Of a stretch of 64,000 bases of DNA, positions 8,597 through 16,849 are shown piece by piece (the first letter of the stretch is position 1; the number at the start of each line of letters is the position of its first letter). Origin of the DNA: Aestuariivita boseongensis (lineage in GTDB: Bacteria; Pseudomonadota; Alphaproteobacteria; Rhodobacterales; Rhodobacteraceae); the NCBI RefSeq assembly GCF_001262635.1, contig NZ_JXYH01000014.1, positions 1-64,000 of the forward strand. Direction: 5' to 3'. The translations under genes and the position numbers were made by a program. The notes below the pieces were generated by a model. It was not told the DNA's origin. It did no database searches and worked only from the letters and a program-made list of their open reading frames with translations.

Positions 8597-10396
8597 ATGA
8601 CACCGCTTTCGCATATCCGCAATTTTTCCATCGTGGCCCATATCGACCACGGGAAATCCACGCTGGCCGACCGCCTTATTCAAGAGACGAACACCGTCTC
8701 GGCCCGCGACATGAAGGAACAGCTTCTGGATGCCATGGATATCGAACGCGAACGCGGCATCACGATCAAAGCCAACACCGTCCGCATCGACTACACCGCC
8801 GATAATGGCGAACACTATGTGCTGAACCTGATCGACACGCCGGGCCATGTGGACTTCGCCTATGAGGTCAGCCGCTCCATGCGCGCCGTCGAAGGCTCCC
8901 TGCTGGTGGTCGATTCAACCCAAGGGGTTGAGGCGCAAACCCTCGCCAATGTCTATCAGGCCATCGACGCCGATCACGAACTGGTGCCAGTCTTCAACAA
9001 GATCGACCTGCCCGCCAGCGATATCGACCGTGTCGCCGAACAGGTCGAAGACGTCATCGGCATCGACGCCTCGGGCGCCATCCCGGTATCGGCCAAGACC
9101 GGCCAGGGCATCCACGAAGTGCTGGAGGCGATCGTCCACCACCTCCCCGCGCCCAAAGGCGACCGCGACGCGCCGCTCAAAGCCATGCTGGTCGACAGCT
9201 GGTACGACGCCTACCTCGGCGTCATCGTCCTTGTCCGCATCATAGACGGCGTTCTGAAAAAGGGCGACCAGATCAAGATGATGCAAACCGGCGCGCGTTA
9301 TGGCGTTGACCGCATCGGCGTCTTCCGCCCTGCCATGCAGCCCGTCGACGAACTGGGCCCGGGTGAGATCGGCTTCCTCACCGCCTCGATCAAACAGGTG
9401 CGCGACACCAAGGTGGGCGACACCATCACCCACGAAAAGAAGGGCGCCGACAAACCCCTTCCGGGCTTCAAACCCTCGGTCCCCGTGGTCTTCTGCGGCC
9501 TCTTCCCCGTCGATTCAGCCGAATTCGAAGACCTCCGCGACGCGATCGAGAAACTCGCCCTCAACGATGCCAGCTTCTCGTTCGAGATGGAGACCTCCGC
9601 CGCCCTCGGCTTCGGCTTCCGCTGCGGCTTCCTCGGCCTTCTCCACCTCGAGGTGATCCGCGACCGGATCGAACGCGAATACGATATCGAACTGATCACC
9701 ACCGCGCCCTCCGTCGTCTATCATATCTACATGAAAGACGGCACCATGCGCGAGCTGCACAACCCCGCCGACATGCCCGACCTCACCCATGTCGACCACC
9801 TGGAAGAGCCGCGGATCAAAGCGACCATCCTGGTACCCGACGAATATCTGGGCGACGTGCTGAAACTCTGCCAGGACCGCCGCGGCATCCAACTTGACCT
9901 CACCTATGCCGGCTCCCGCGCGATGGTCGTCTATGACCTGCCGCTGAACGAGGTGGTGTTCGACTTCTATGACCGCCTGAAATCGGTGACCAAGGGCTAT
10001 GCGTCATTTGACTATCAGATGACCGGCTATCGCCAGGACAATCTGGTGAAAATGCAGATCCTGGTGAATGACGAACCGGTCGATGCGCTGTCGATCATGG
10101 TCCACCGTGACCGTGCCGAAACCCGCGGCCGCGCCATGTGCGAGAAGTTGAAAGACCTCATCCCCCGCCACATGTTCAAAATCCCGATCCAGGCGGCCAT
10201 CGGAGGCAAGGTCATCGCCCGCGAAACCCTGTCCGCCCTGCGCAAAGACGTGACCGCGAAATGTTACGGAGGCGACGCGACGCGAAAACGCAAACTGCTG
10301 GACAAGCAGAAGGCGGGGAAAAAGAAGATGCGTCAGTTTGGGAAGGTGGATATTCCTCAGGAGGCGTTTATTTCCGCCCTGAAAATGGACGACTAA
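8597..10396 (+). CDS. lepA: Elongation factor 4 (LepA)
   Basis: Translational GTPase of 599 residues, the usual LepA length. G1 (AHIDHGKST, about residues 14-22), G3 (DTPGHVDF) and G4 (NKIDLP) are all intact, as is the LepA-specific C-terminal domain ending with the Lys-rich [24 protein letters not shown]. It acts on stalled or mistranslocated ribosomes. Core gene, apparently transcribed singly; the sequence downstream changes to AT-richer accessory DNA. Confidence 0.97.
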   Translation: MTPLSHIRNFSIVAHIDHGKSTLADRLIQETNTVSARDMKEQLLDAMDIERERGITIKANTVRIDYTADNGEHYVLNLIDTPGHVDFAYEVSRSMRAVEGSLLVVDSTQGVEAQTLANVYQAIDADHELVPVFNKIDLPASDIDRVAEQVEDVIGIDASGAIPVSAKTGQGIHEVLEAIVHHLPAPKGDRDAPLKAMLVDSWYDAYLGVIVLVRIIDGVLKKGDQIKMMQTGARYGVDRIGVFRPAMQPVDELGPGEIGFLTASIKQVRDTKVGDTITHEKKGADKPLPGFKPSVPVVFCGLFPVDSAEFEDLRDAIEKLALNDASFSFEMETSAALGFGFRCGFLGLLHLEVIRDRIEREYDIELITTAPSVVYHIYMKDGTMRELHNPADMPDLTHVDHLEEPRIKATILVPDEYLGDVLKLCQDRRGIQLDLTYAGSRAMVVYDLPLNEVVFDFYDRLKSVTKGYASFDYQMTGYRQDNLVKMQILVNDEPVDALSIMVHRDRAETRGRAMCEKLKDLIPRHMFKIPIQAAIGGKVIARETLSALRKDVTAKCYGGDATRKRKLLDKQKAGKKKMRQFGKVDIPQEAFISALKMDD

Positions 10397-10688
10397 AGCC
10401 GGCCTTTTTTCGTGCGGGTAAGCGGTTCGCGAAGCGAACTGCGGCCGCACACGGTAGCCATTCTTGGTGCCGGAGTGCCAGAACAATCATCACGCCCCGC
10501 ATCCAAAAGGACCAGTGGGCGAAAGCGATTTTTGCCTGCAAAGTTGCGTGCCCGCATCCTAGGGGTTACCAAAATACTCATTAATAAAAAAACACTTAGA
10601 ATCTGAACTCTTAATGGTTTAGCTTGTCCATTCTCAGTTTCTTGTTTTTAAACGGTGTAGCCGAAGTATAACAAGGGAGCCAAACCAA
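10397..10688. other. Intergenic boundary region between lepA and the accessory gene
   Basis: About 290 bp without a credible gene. The left part is host-like in composition and holds a hairpin near 10422-10442 (GCGGTTCGC and GCGAACTGC arms, one mismatch). From about 10560 the sequence becomes clearly AT-rich. A possible -10 element TATAAC at 10667-10672 and a good ribosome site AAGGGAG at 10673-10679 precede the GTG at 10689. I see no tRNA, attachment site or integrase remnant. Confidence 0.5.
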
Positions 10689-10811
10689 GTGAGCGACATC
10701 TTTTCAAACCGCGCATTGGAGAGCTTTCGGGAGCTTTTGCAAGACTTTGATGATTTCATCGATGCAATGCCTGCTCGCTTCAATCGTGTCGTTTTTCGAA
10801 GAATTCGTTGA
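10689..10811 (+). pseudogene. 5' fragment of an HTH gene ending at an in-frame TGA
   Basis: A 40-codon frame opens at the GTG at 10689, 9 nt after a strong AAGGGAG site, and ends at TGA 10809-10811 in the middle of what looks like the first helix of a helix-turn-helix (FRRIR-stop-QTGTQADW). The frame continues without shift into the 365-codon frame downstream, whose first residues complete the HTH. The simplest reading is one gene with a nonsense codon. Reinitiation downstream or a sequencing error are alternatives. Confidence 0.65.
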
Positions 10812-10841
10812 CAGACCGGCACTCAAGCTGACTGGGCAATC

Positions 10842-11939
10842 TTGACTGGAGTAAGTCAAACAACCATCGGCAATTGGGAGCGGGGCTACACCCCGCCGCT
10901 TTCTACTTACCGCCGTTCACTGAGAAGCGCGGCTATTGAAATGAGGCAACGGCTTGTTGACCGTTTCGGAAGGCAGGTGTCCGAGAAAAGCACTAGGGTC
11001 AATATTCCACTCACTGAAAGGAGACTGCGTAGTTCAATTCTGCGGGCGTCGCTTACAGACTTTGATTTCAACCCTGTTTCAGCCAAAATTGTTCCAGTTC
11101 CATTTGAAGGCGATACAGATCGAAATGCGCCGGAAGAGATTGCTGAAGATCGCGAAAATCTCCTTAAGTCACTCTCGAAATTTGCCGAGTTGATAGTTGA
11201 AAGCGTGCAAGACAGCACAAACATCAACGAAGAGAAGTTCATAAGATACGTGAGGTCGTACGCTTCCGAAGCTGAGTCTGAGAGCCCTAATCCTCGGTTG
11301 CTGAATAGGCTTGGTACCACTATCTCTCGAATTACCAATAGCGACGATTTTCAGAATGCTGTGAACTCTTGGGACGTAGAGGCAGTCGAAGGTTTCAACC
11401 GCGACCATCTTGAGTTGATGCGACTTTACTTCCGAGAAGCGCTGGCAAAAGCGCAAGAGGTCGACGCCGCGGAAGTCTCAACCGTGGTTAATGAAAGTGA
11501 TGGCTCTGAGCTGCGAGAAGTCGCCGAAATAATGGATGCGGCCACTTCGGACAATGGGGAAAAAATCGTAGATCCGTCTATCCCAACCTTGCTGCGAGAC
11601 ATAGCGGGTGAAATTCGGGATTTGGACGACGCCGCCAATTTCACTACCGATGAGAAGAGACGTGAGGTTTTCAATAGAAGAAAGAGCGAAGCTTTCAAGA
11701 ACGGCGGTGTGTATGTGGGTCGCTTTGTTTTCTTTAGCGCTCTTATTTCATCTTTGGCAATCCCCGGGGTTGGAGAAATAGTCGCGACTCTTGCAGCTAT
11801 CGTAGGCCTTTCGGAGTTTGTATCGCCTGGCACCATTCGGCAACAGTATGACAAACTGCGCGAGAAGTTTCCGGCGCTGCCGCCACTACCTATGGGTAAC
11901 AATATGGAGACTGAGGCCGACGAAAAAACAAACGGCTAA
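10842..11939 (+). CDS. HTH-containing protein with C-terminal hydrophobic region, unknown function; probably the 3' part of a broken gene
   Basis: Open frame of 365 codons with only a TTG as possible start. Residues 3-20 (GVSQTTIGNWERGYTPPL) are the second half of an XRE-like helix-turn-helix whose first half lies upstream of the TGA at 10809, in the same frame. The middle (about 85-280) is acidic and helical in appearance. Residues about 289-328 are hydrophobic (FVFFSALISSLAIPG, then GEIVATLAAIVG), suggesting one or two membrane helices. Codon use is AT-richer than in flanking core genes, which suggests acquisition. I do not recognise a family for the middle domain. Confidence 0.6.
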   Translation: MTGVSQTTIGNWERGYTPPLSTYRRSLRSAAIEMRQRLVDRFGRQVSEKSTRVNIPLTERRLRSSILRASLTDFDFNPVSAKIVPVPFEGDTDRNAPEEIAEDRENLLKSLSKFAELIVESVQDSTNINEEKFIRYVRSYASEAESESPNPRLLNRLGTTISRITNSDDFQNAVNSWDVEAVEGFNRDHLELMRLYFREALAKAQEVDAAEVSTVVNESDGSELREVAEIMDAATSDNGEKIVDPSIPTLLRDIAGEIRDLDDAANFTTDEKRREVFNRRKSEAFKNGGVYVGRFVFFSALISSLAIPGVGEIVATLAAIVGLSEFVSPGTIRQQYDKLREKFPALPPLPMGNNMETEADEKTNG

Positions 11940-11989
11940 TCGTTGGGAACATACTTCAACTATTCCTTTGCAGCAATCGAAGGGTAGCT

Positions 11990-12091
11990 AGCAAGCGTAG
12001 GGTGGGTGCCAACCCACCAAACCCACCCCTCCACCAACGGTGGGTTTCACCCACCCTACAGCGCCGTCCTTTACTCAACCCTCGGGCCACC
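11990..12091. repeat. Palindromic repeat, copy 1 of a tandem pair
   Basis: Contains an imperfect long dyad from 11997 to 12059: GTAGGGTGGGTG at one end and CACCCACCCTAC at the other, with inner arms AACCCACC and GGTGGGTT. Copy 2 lies 155 bp downstream and is nearly identical over about 100 bp. The GTAGG...CCTAC ends resemble REP-type intergenic palindromes. Confidence 0.85.
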
Positions 12092-12144
12092 ACCCGACGG
12101 TCCCGGTACCCGCCCTCTAGACGGTCCGCCTAACGACCCTCACC

Positions 12145-12246
12145 AGCAAGCGTAGGGTGGGTGCCAACCCACCAAACCCACCCCTCCACCAACGGTGGGT
12201 TTCACCCACCCTACAGCGCCGTTCTTTACTAAACCCCCGGGCCACC
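12145..12246. repeat. Palindromic repeat, copy 2 of a tandem pair
   Basis: Second copy with the dyad at 12152-12214, differing from copy 1 at only a few positions in the right flank. The sequence CGACCCTCACCAG occurs just before this copy and again at the end of the antitoxin gene near 12274-12286. This suggests the duplicated unit originally abutted the 3' end of that gene. Confidence 0.85.
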
Positions 12247-12280
12247 CCACCCGACCGCCCCGAACCCCGCACAACGACCC

Positions 12281-12712
12281 TCACCAGAACCGCCACCACC
12301 GCCGTTTTGGCTCGGCCTGTTCCACCCGTTCTGGGATCTCCACCGCGACCTCGCCGCCTTCCACCGGTTTCAACCCGCCGGCGGCCAGCATCGCGCGTTC
12401 CTCGGCGCGCGTCATCTGGCGCTCGCGGATGATCTGCGCCGCCTGCGTGACGGTCACCGGCTTGCCCTCCGGACCCATCACCAGCCCGCGTGACAGGTAC
12501 AGCCCGCCGCCCCGCCGCCGCCCGGTCAGGGGCGATCTGGCGCCGAACCATTCGTCGTCCTGCAGTTCCCAGATACGTTTGACCTCCTCCATCGACACCA
12601 GCGCCGCCACCGGTTTCCCGTGGCGGGTCAGGACAATCGGCAGGCGCGGGTCCTGCACCAGGGTCACAAGCTGGCCCAGCCGGGCGCGGGCATCGGAAAC
12701 GGACAGTTGCAT
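12281..12712 (-). CDS. Phd/YefM-type antitoxin-like protein, no toxin partner seen
   Basis: Protein of 143 residues. The N-terminal 50 or so residues match the Phd/YefM DNA-binding fold (MQLSVSDARARLGQLV, then IVLTRHGKPVAALVSMEEV). The C-terminal two thirds are longer than in ordinary antitoxins and end in a basic/aromatic RRWWRFW. The start at 12712 has GGAGGA 5 nt upstream; an alternative at 12739 lacks support. Neither flank encodes a Doc, RelE or PIN-like toxin, so it is an orphan or has another regulatory role. Confidence 0.7.
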   Translation of the reverse strand: MQLSVSDARARLGQLVTLVQDPRLPIVLTRHGKPVAALVSMEEVKRIWELQDDEWFGARSPLTGRRRGGGLYLSRGLVMGPEGKPVTVTQAAQIIRERQMTRAEERAMLAAGGLKPVEGGEVAVEIPERVEQAEPKRRWWRFW

Positions 12713-12838
12713 GGGGTCCTCCAGGGGTACAAGATGCACAATCGCCCCTCGAACCCTTGTGCAAAACGGTCAATTATGGCTGAATCCGGCGTGCGCTGGG
12801 GCTGGGCGGCCTCCGCCTGTCAGGTTAAGGTGACAACC

Positions 12839-13156
12839 ATGCGCGCCTTGTTTGTCCTGTTTCTTCTCTCGGCTTGTACACAGGCCAACCACCTCGGCAA
12901 CCCGCTGACCCTGCCGGTGCGCGGCCTCACAACGGCCGTAGAAAACAGCGCCTACGCCGCCCGCCGCGCCCGCGTGAAAGATGTGCTGGGGCGTATCGGC
13001 CCCACCGGTCTCCCGGCCCAGCAGGCGCAGCTCTGGGCCGTGGCGCCTGTCCCTTTATCAAATCAGAACAAGGTGTTGCAGGAAATCGCGGCGCTTGAGC
13101 GCACAGAGGCCTGGGCGGAAAACGCGACCGTGATCGTCATGGTCCATCTGCCCTGA
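12839..13156 (+). CDS. Small hypothetical lipoprotein
   Basis: Protein of 105 residues beginning with a signal sequence and lipobox (LLSACTQ, Cys about residue 14). The mature part is Ala/Arg-rich with a conserved-looking TTAVENSAYAARRARVK segment and no catalytic motif. The start at 12839 follows a weak AAGG site. I do not recognise a function; small lipoproteins of this type are frequent in Rhodobacterales. Confidence 0.65.
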   Translation: MRALFVLFLLSACTQANHLGNPLTLPVRGLTTAVENSAYAARRARVKDVLGRIGPTGLPAQQAQLWAVAPVPLSNQNKVLQEIAALERTEAWAENATVIVMVHLP

Positions 13157-13291
13157 CATCCCCGATAATCCGCCGCCTTTCCAGGGGGTCGGAAAAAACT
13201 GAGTGGGAAATGCATGAAAACGCTTGCCGTGCGGAAATCTCAGTATACGTTGGTATTCTGTACAAAAATAATGACACGCGGGGAGAGTGTG

Positions 13292-13576
13292 GTGTCAATC
13301 AATTTGGACGGAATGCAACAAGACCTAACCCTCCGCCTCTCAGCATTCGAGGGAATGCTAAAACATCTGGACCTGGACCCGGGCGAAGTTGAGGCTCCGC
13401 TGCTGCTGGCCGAGCTTCAGAACGCATTGAAATCATGTGCAAAATGCGACACGCCGGGGCGCTGTACAGGCTGGCGCGCGGCGGGCTATGAGGGCACGCC
13501 GGATTTCTGCGATGCCACCCAAAGTTTCCACAATCTGATGCTTGCCAAAACCGCGTTAGAGATCCGCGCGGCTTGA
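13292..13576 (+). CDS. DUF6455 family protein
   Basis: Protein of about 94 residues whose C-terminal half carries the cysteine pattern CAKCDTPGRCTGW, then DFCDATQSF. I recognise it as DUF6455, a small Cys-containing domain frequent in Rhodobacterales and of unknown function. The pattern suggests metal or redox chemistry, but this is inference. The GTG at 13292 is preceded by GGGGAGAG. Earlier in-frame ATGs at 13214 and 13271 are possible, but the region before 13280 is AT-rich and promoter-like. Confidence 0.65.
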   Translation: MSINLDGMQQDLTLRLSAFEGMLKHLDLDPGEVEAPLLLAELQNALKSCAKCDTPGRCTGWRAAGYEGTPDFCDATQSFHNLMLAKTALEIRAA

Positions 13577-13659
13577 ACGCCAGGCGTCTGCCATGACCAA
13601 GAAAAACGCAGCGGTGTTCGAAACCGCCGCATTTTCATAAGGTTATATTTCAATTCGGT

Positions 13660-14232
13660 TCAGTGCCCAAAAGCCGCATCGGGCATCCAGTCGGGCGCTG
13701 ATCCTTTCGGGGCGGCGCGCATATGCAGGCAGGCGGTGCCCTGGTTCTGGAAATACACCGCGCTCAGCGGGTACCACCCGGCCACCGGCACCTCGACCTC
13801 TACTGCCGGGATCGGCTCGCAGGGGGTCCGCTGATCCCAAACCGTGATCTTTTTGCCGCCGATGAACATGCGCAGCCCGTCATTCACAAGAAAATCAATG
13901 GTATAGACGCCAGGCGCATCAAACCGGACATAGCCATTGATCTGTGCCGCCACCCACCAGGCTTTGCCAGATGTCAGCGTCTCACCGCCTTCTTCGGTGT
14001 CCCAGTAATCCAGACCCTTCAGCGCAGGCCCGCGCTTGGCGGATTTCAGCGCCTCGTCGGCCTGGGCCAGAGTTTTGATCTGCTTTTCAGGTAGGGCGTA
14101 TTTCACCGCCAGACCCGATTTCAATCCGCTGGGCTGCGGATTGGCAGGTTCCAGCTTCAGTGGCCCGGCCAGTGCGGCCCCGGCACTGAAGATCGCGGCG
14201 CACAGGCTCACGATTTTCACAAGTTTCATCAT
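13660..14232 (-). CDS. Exported PA14-like domain protein
   Basis: Protein of 190 residues with a signal peptide (about residues 1-22, ending ALA-G). From about residue 95 on it resembles a PA14/GLEYA beta-barrel: GYVRFDAPGVYTIDFLVNDG followed by LRMFIGGKKI, which is the typical light-touch carbohydrate-binding scaffold. Two cysteines near the C-terminus (TPCEP, TACLH) could form a disulfide. A cell-surface or periplasmic binding role is inferred. Monocistronic on the minus strand. Confidence 0.65.
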   Translation of the reverse strand: MMKLVKIVSLCAAIFSAGAALAGPLKLEPANPQPSGLKSGLAVKYALPEKQIKTLAQADEALKSAKRGPALKGLDYWDTEEGGETLTSGKAWWVAAQINGYVRFDAPGVYTIDFLVNDGLRMFIGGKKITVWDQRTPCEPIPAVEVEVPVAGWYPLSAVYFQNQGTACLHMRAAPKGSAPDWMPDAAFGH

Positions 14233-14338
14233 TGTATCTCCCTGTCCTTTTGTTCGAAGCTTAGAAAGCTTAAGAATTTTTGCAACGCCCAGCTTCGGTC
14301 AGGTCCGAACTGCCACAAAAAGATCAAGGAGAGATGAC

Positions 14339-14716
14339 ATGGCGCAAACCCTCAAAGACATGCTCGAGGCGGCACATGCCGCTGTGCCGCGGATCTCGGC
14401 TGAGGACGCCAAAGCCAAGATCGCCGAAGGCGCGTTGCTTCTGGATGTGCGGGACGGTCCCGAACTGGCGGCAGCCGGCAAGGCGGAAGGGGCGCATCAT
14501 ATCTCGCGCGGGCTGCTGGAGTTTCGGGCCGATCCCAATGCGCCCACAGCCGATCCAGAGCTGCGACCTGATCGTGTGATCATCCTGCATTGCGCCAGCG
14601 GCGGCCGGTCGGCGCTGGCGGGTAAGCTTTTGAAAGATATGGGGTATAAAGAGGTCTATAACCTTGGCGGCCTGAAAGACTGGGCCGATGGCGGGGGCAC
14701 GGTCGTCGCGGGCTAA
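14339..14716 (+). CDS. Rhodanese-like sulfurtransferase domain protein
   Basis: Single rhodanese domain, 125 residues. LLLDVRDGPEL is the substrate-loop region and LHCASGGRSALAG carries the catalytic cysteine in a CxxGxR loop, so activity is plausible. AAGGAGAG lies just before the ATG at 14339. Its TAA overlaps the stop of the convergent hydrolase gene by 3 nt. Confidence 0.9.
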   Translation: MAQTLKDMLEAAHAAVPRISAEDAKAKIAEGALLLDVRDGPELAAAGKAEGAHHISRGLLEFRADPNAPTADPELRPDRVIILHCASGGRSALAGKLLKDMGYKEVYNLGGLKDWADGGGTVVAG

Positions 14717-15474
14717 GCAGCGTCCAGAAAGACCCGCACTGCAGCTTCGAACCCGCGCGGATCATCGGCATGCAGCCAATGGCCCGCGCCGGGAAGCTTG
14801 GCAAATCGTGCTGCCGGAAACAGGCGCTTGATCGTCTCGCGATGCTCGGGCCGGACGTAATCCGACGCCGCGCCCGACAGAAACAGCGCGGGCCCGGTCC
14901 AGCTGGCATCGGTCTCGGGAAAGCTCATGATCCGGGGCATGTTTTCGGCCAGCGCATCCAGATTAAGCAGCCAGCGCCCTTCTTTCAGGTCCAAAGACTG
15001 GGTGAAAAAGCTTTGCAGCGCCTTCTCTACCCCCAGTTCGGCCAGTTGCGACTCGGCATCTGACCGCCGTTCGACCCGGCTTAGATCGACCTGACGCATC
15101 GCGTCGATAAAGGGCATCTGGCTGTGGCAGTAAGCCACCGGCGCGATATCAGCCACCACCAGTTTGCCAATCGCATCGGGGTGGCGCAGGGCCAGCATCA
15201 TCGCCGCCTTTCCACCCATTGAATGGCCAACGACATCGGCCTTTCCGCCATGGGCCGCAATCACTTCGGCCAGATCGTCCGCCATTGCTTCGTACCGATG
15301 ATCATCGGACCGCAGGCTGCGCCCGTGGTTGCGCATATCTACGGCGATCACCTGGCCGCGATCCGACAGGCGTTTGGCAATGACGCCCCAGTTCCGGGCA
15401 GACCCGTAAAGCCCATGCGCAATCACAACAGGGGGGCGTTCCGAAGGGGATCCGTGCAAAATCGTGTTCAGCAT
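14713..15474 (-). CDS. Alpha/beta hydrolase (YbfF-like esterase)
   Basis: Protein of 253 residues with the alpha/beta-hydrolase fold. It has an oxyanion-side HGLYGSARNW, the nucleophile elbow GHSMGG (Ser about residue 96), an acid in the LFLSGAASDYV region, and the catalytic His in GAGHWLHADDP near the C-terminus. The family hydrolyses acyl esters or thioesters; the substrate is unknown. The start at 15474 (MLNTILHG) suits the family better than the longer open frame reaching 15954. Confidence 0.88.
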   Translation of the reverse strand: MLNTILHGSPSERPPVVIAHGLYGSARNWGVIAKRLSDRGQVIAVDMRNHGRSLRSDDHRYEAMADDLAEVIAAHGGKADVVGHSMGGKAAMMLALRHPDAIGKLVVADIAPVAYCHSQMPFIDAMRQVDLSRVERRSDAESQLAELGVEKALQSFFTQSLDLKEGRWLLNLDALAENMPRIMSFPETDASWTGPALFLSGAASDYVRPEHRETIKRLFPAARFAKLPGAGHWLHADDPRGFEAAVRVFLDAA

Positions 15475-15567
15475 ATTGCCCTGATACCGGCCTTCGCCCC
15501 GCGCTGCCAGAGGCATTGAGGCGCAGCCGCAGCCAAGGTAATCTGTGTCCGATGAACCGGAGGGGCC

Positions 15568-15942
15568 ATGTCCGACGCCGCGCAATTTGACAAGCTGATC
15601 GCCGACCTGAGCAATCGCCTGCAGGCGAAATTCAAACTGCGTCCCGCGCCTTTTGCCAGGCTGGTGGCGCGCAGCAAGGGCCGCTTGCCGCGCCATGTCT
15701 ATCAGAACGCCCGTACACTGGTTGACGCCGAACGCTTCACCCATCATCCCAAGCTGGCGCGTACCGTGGATTTCAAGGGGCTCAGCCAATCGGCGGACGT
15801 GGTGAAAACCCATCTCAACAGCATCGACCTGGCCGAAGAACGCAAGGACCGTATCCTGTCCATCCTTGCCTCCATCGCGTTCAGCCTGATCGTGGCGTTT
15901 GCCCTGCTGGTTCTGGTGCTGTCCTGGCGCGGTTTCCTGTGA
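15568..15942 (+). CDS. Hypothetical membrane-anchored protein
   Basis: Protein of 124 residues. The first 90 or so residues are soluble and basic (FKLRPAPFARLVARSKGRLPRHVYQNAR). The last 25 form one transmembrane helix (ILASIAFSLIVAFALLVLVLSW), so it looks tail-anchored. No enzyme motif is visible. Its 3' end overlaps the convergent DUF817 gene by about 60 nt, which is unusual. Function unknown. Confidence 0.65.
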   Translation: MSDAAQFDKLIADLSNRLQAKFKLRPAPFARLVARSKGRLPRHVYQNARTLVDAERFTHHPKLARTVDFKGLSQSADVVKTHLNSIDLAEERKDRILSILASIAFSLIVAFALLVLVLSWRGFL

Positions 15943-16783
15943 CCGGGCGGTCATAGAGGACGTCGCGATACACCAGCGTCACCGTGGCGAAGCTGACGTA
16001 AAGCAGCAGGTACCACGACCCCATTTTTGCAAAGCTGACCAGATCAAGCGCGCCTTGCCCGGCATAAATCCATGTACCGGTTCCGGTTCCCACGTTCTCG
16101 GCCACCCAGAGGAAGAAGCTCGACAGCAGGGCGGCCACGGGCAGGGGCATCCAGTAGTCATTGCCGCCCACGACAAACCAGATACGCGTGCGCCAGAACA
16201 GGATCACCGTGGCGGCAAAGAGGGCCAGCCGGATATCGGGCAGGAAGTGATGGGCGAAGAAATTCACGTAAATCGCCACACCCAGCGCAATCGTCATCCA
16301 GAACGGTGGGTAGGGGGCAAAGCGCATCTCGAACACGCGGATCACCCGCGCCATATAGCTGCCGACGCTCGCATACATGAACCCTGAAAAGAGCGGTACA
16401 CCCCAAAGCTTCATCACCGCCTCTTCCGGATAGGCCCAACTGCCCGCATTGACTTTGAAGATCTCCATCGCCGTGCCGGTCAGATGGAAGAGCAGGATGA
16501 CCCGCGCCTCGCGCCAGGTCTCCAGCTTCAGGGCAAGAAAACCGGCCTGAATGGCCAGAGCATATATCAAAAGCGCGTCATAGCGCGCCAGCGACCAGTC
16601 TTCGTGCCAAATAGCTTTCGAGGCGATCAGCCCCAGCAGCATCAGGATGCCGAAAAGGCAGGCCCAGCCCTGTTTGAGGAGAAACATTACGAATTCGGAC
16701 AGCACAAACGGGAGCCGGGCGCGCATCCAGTCGCCCAGGCCCCGTTCGATGCGTCGGGTTGCGGATCGGTCCAGCTCTGACAT
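15881..16783 (-). CDS. DUF817 family integral membrane protein
   Basis: Protein of 300 residues with about eight hydrophobic segments, matching the DUF817 family (conserved HLTGTAMEIFKVNAGSWAYPE, then LFSGFMYASVGSYMARVIR, and ENVGTGTGTWIYAGQ). Function is not established. The C-terminal 20 residues, past VYRDVLYDRP, are low in complexity and lie in the overlap with the convergent gene. Confidence 0.85.
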   Translation of the reverse strand: MSELDRSATRRIERGLGDWMRARLPFVLSEFVMFLLKQGWACLFGILMLLGLIASKAIWHEDWSLARYDALLIYALAIQAGFLALKLETWREARVILLFHLTGTAMEIFKVNAGSWAYPEEAVMKLWGVPLFSGFMYASVGSYMARVIRVFEMRFAPYPPFWMTIALGVAIYVNFFAHHFLPDIRLALFAATVILFWRTRIWFVVGGNDYWMPLPVAALLSSFFLWVAENVGTGTGTWIYAGQGALDLVSFAKMGSWYLLLYVSFATVTLVYRDVLYDRPVTGNRARTAPEPAGQTPRSG

Positions 16784-16793
16784 CAGACGGGGC

Positions 16794-16842
16794 GCAAATT
16801 CTTTACAAAGAATTTGCAGGCAGAGTTTTTCAAAACTCTGCC
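16794..16842. repeat. Paired palindromes downstream of glyA
   Basis: Two adjacent perfect dyads, each of 11-bp arms around a 2-nt centre: 16794-16817 (GCAAATTCTTT arm) and 16819-16842 (GGCAGAGTTTT arm), separated by one base. They sit between the stops or starts of glyA and the DUF817 gene, where they could form terminator or mRNA-protecting hairpins for glyA. Confidence 0.8.
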
Positions 16843-16849
16843 GCCAGGG

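Larger units (their letters stand above)
11940..12280. other. Repeat-filled intergenic region between accessory gene and antitoxin
   Basis: About 340 bp with no credible gene. It is almost entirely two copies of a palindromic repeat (separate entries) plus short C-rich linkers. Frames reading through it are repetitive Pro/Thr/His strings and look non-coding. Confidence 0.7.

Noticed and set aside
10397-10688. tRNA or attachment site at the left edge of the accessory patch
   Set aside because: No cloverleaf or TTCGA/TTCGAAT T-loop could be assembled; the hairpin near 10422-10442 is too short and there is no integrase.
10809-10811. In-frame TGA as a selenocysteine codon
   Set aside because: The TGA lies in a presumed HTH helix where Arg or Trp would be expected. 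No SECIS-like hairpin is evident just downstream and nothing in the window suggests selenoprotein machinery.
11990-12246. CRISPR array
   Set aside because: There are only two copies, each a long palindrome, spaced 155 bp apart, with no cas genes. It does not have the repeat-spacer structure.
12117-12833. Several open frames on both strands over the antitoxin gene and repeats
   Set aside because: They are Arg/Pro/Thr-rich shadow frames of GC-rich DNA and the palindromic repeats; only the Phd-like frame has a ribosome site and recognisable fold.
14713-15954. A 413-residue form of the alpha/beta hydrolase
   Set aside because: The extra N-terminal part is the antisense of the gene at 15568-15942 and has no hydrolase similarity; the family start fits 15474.
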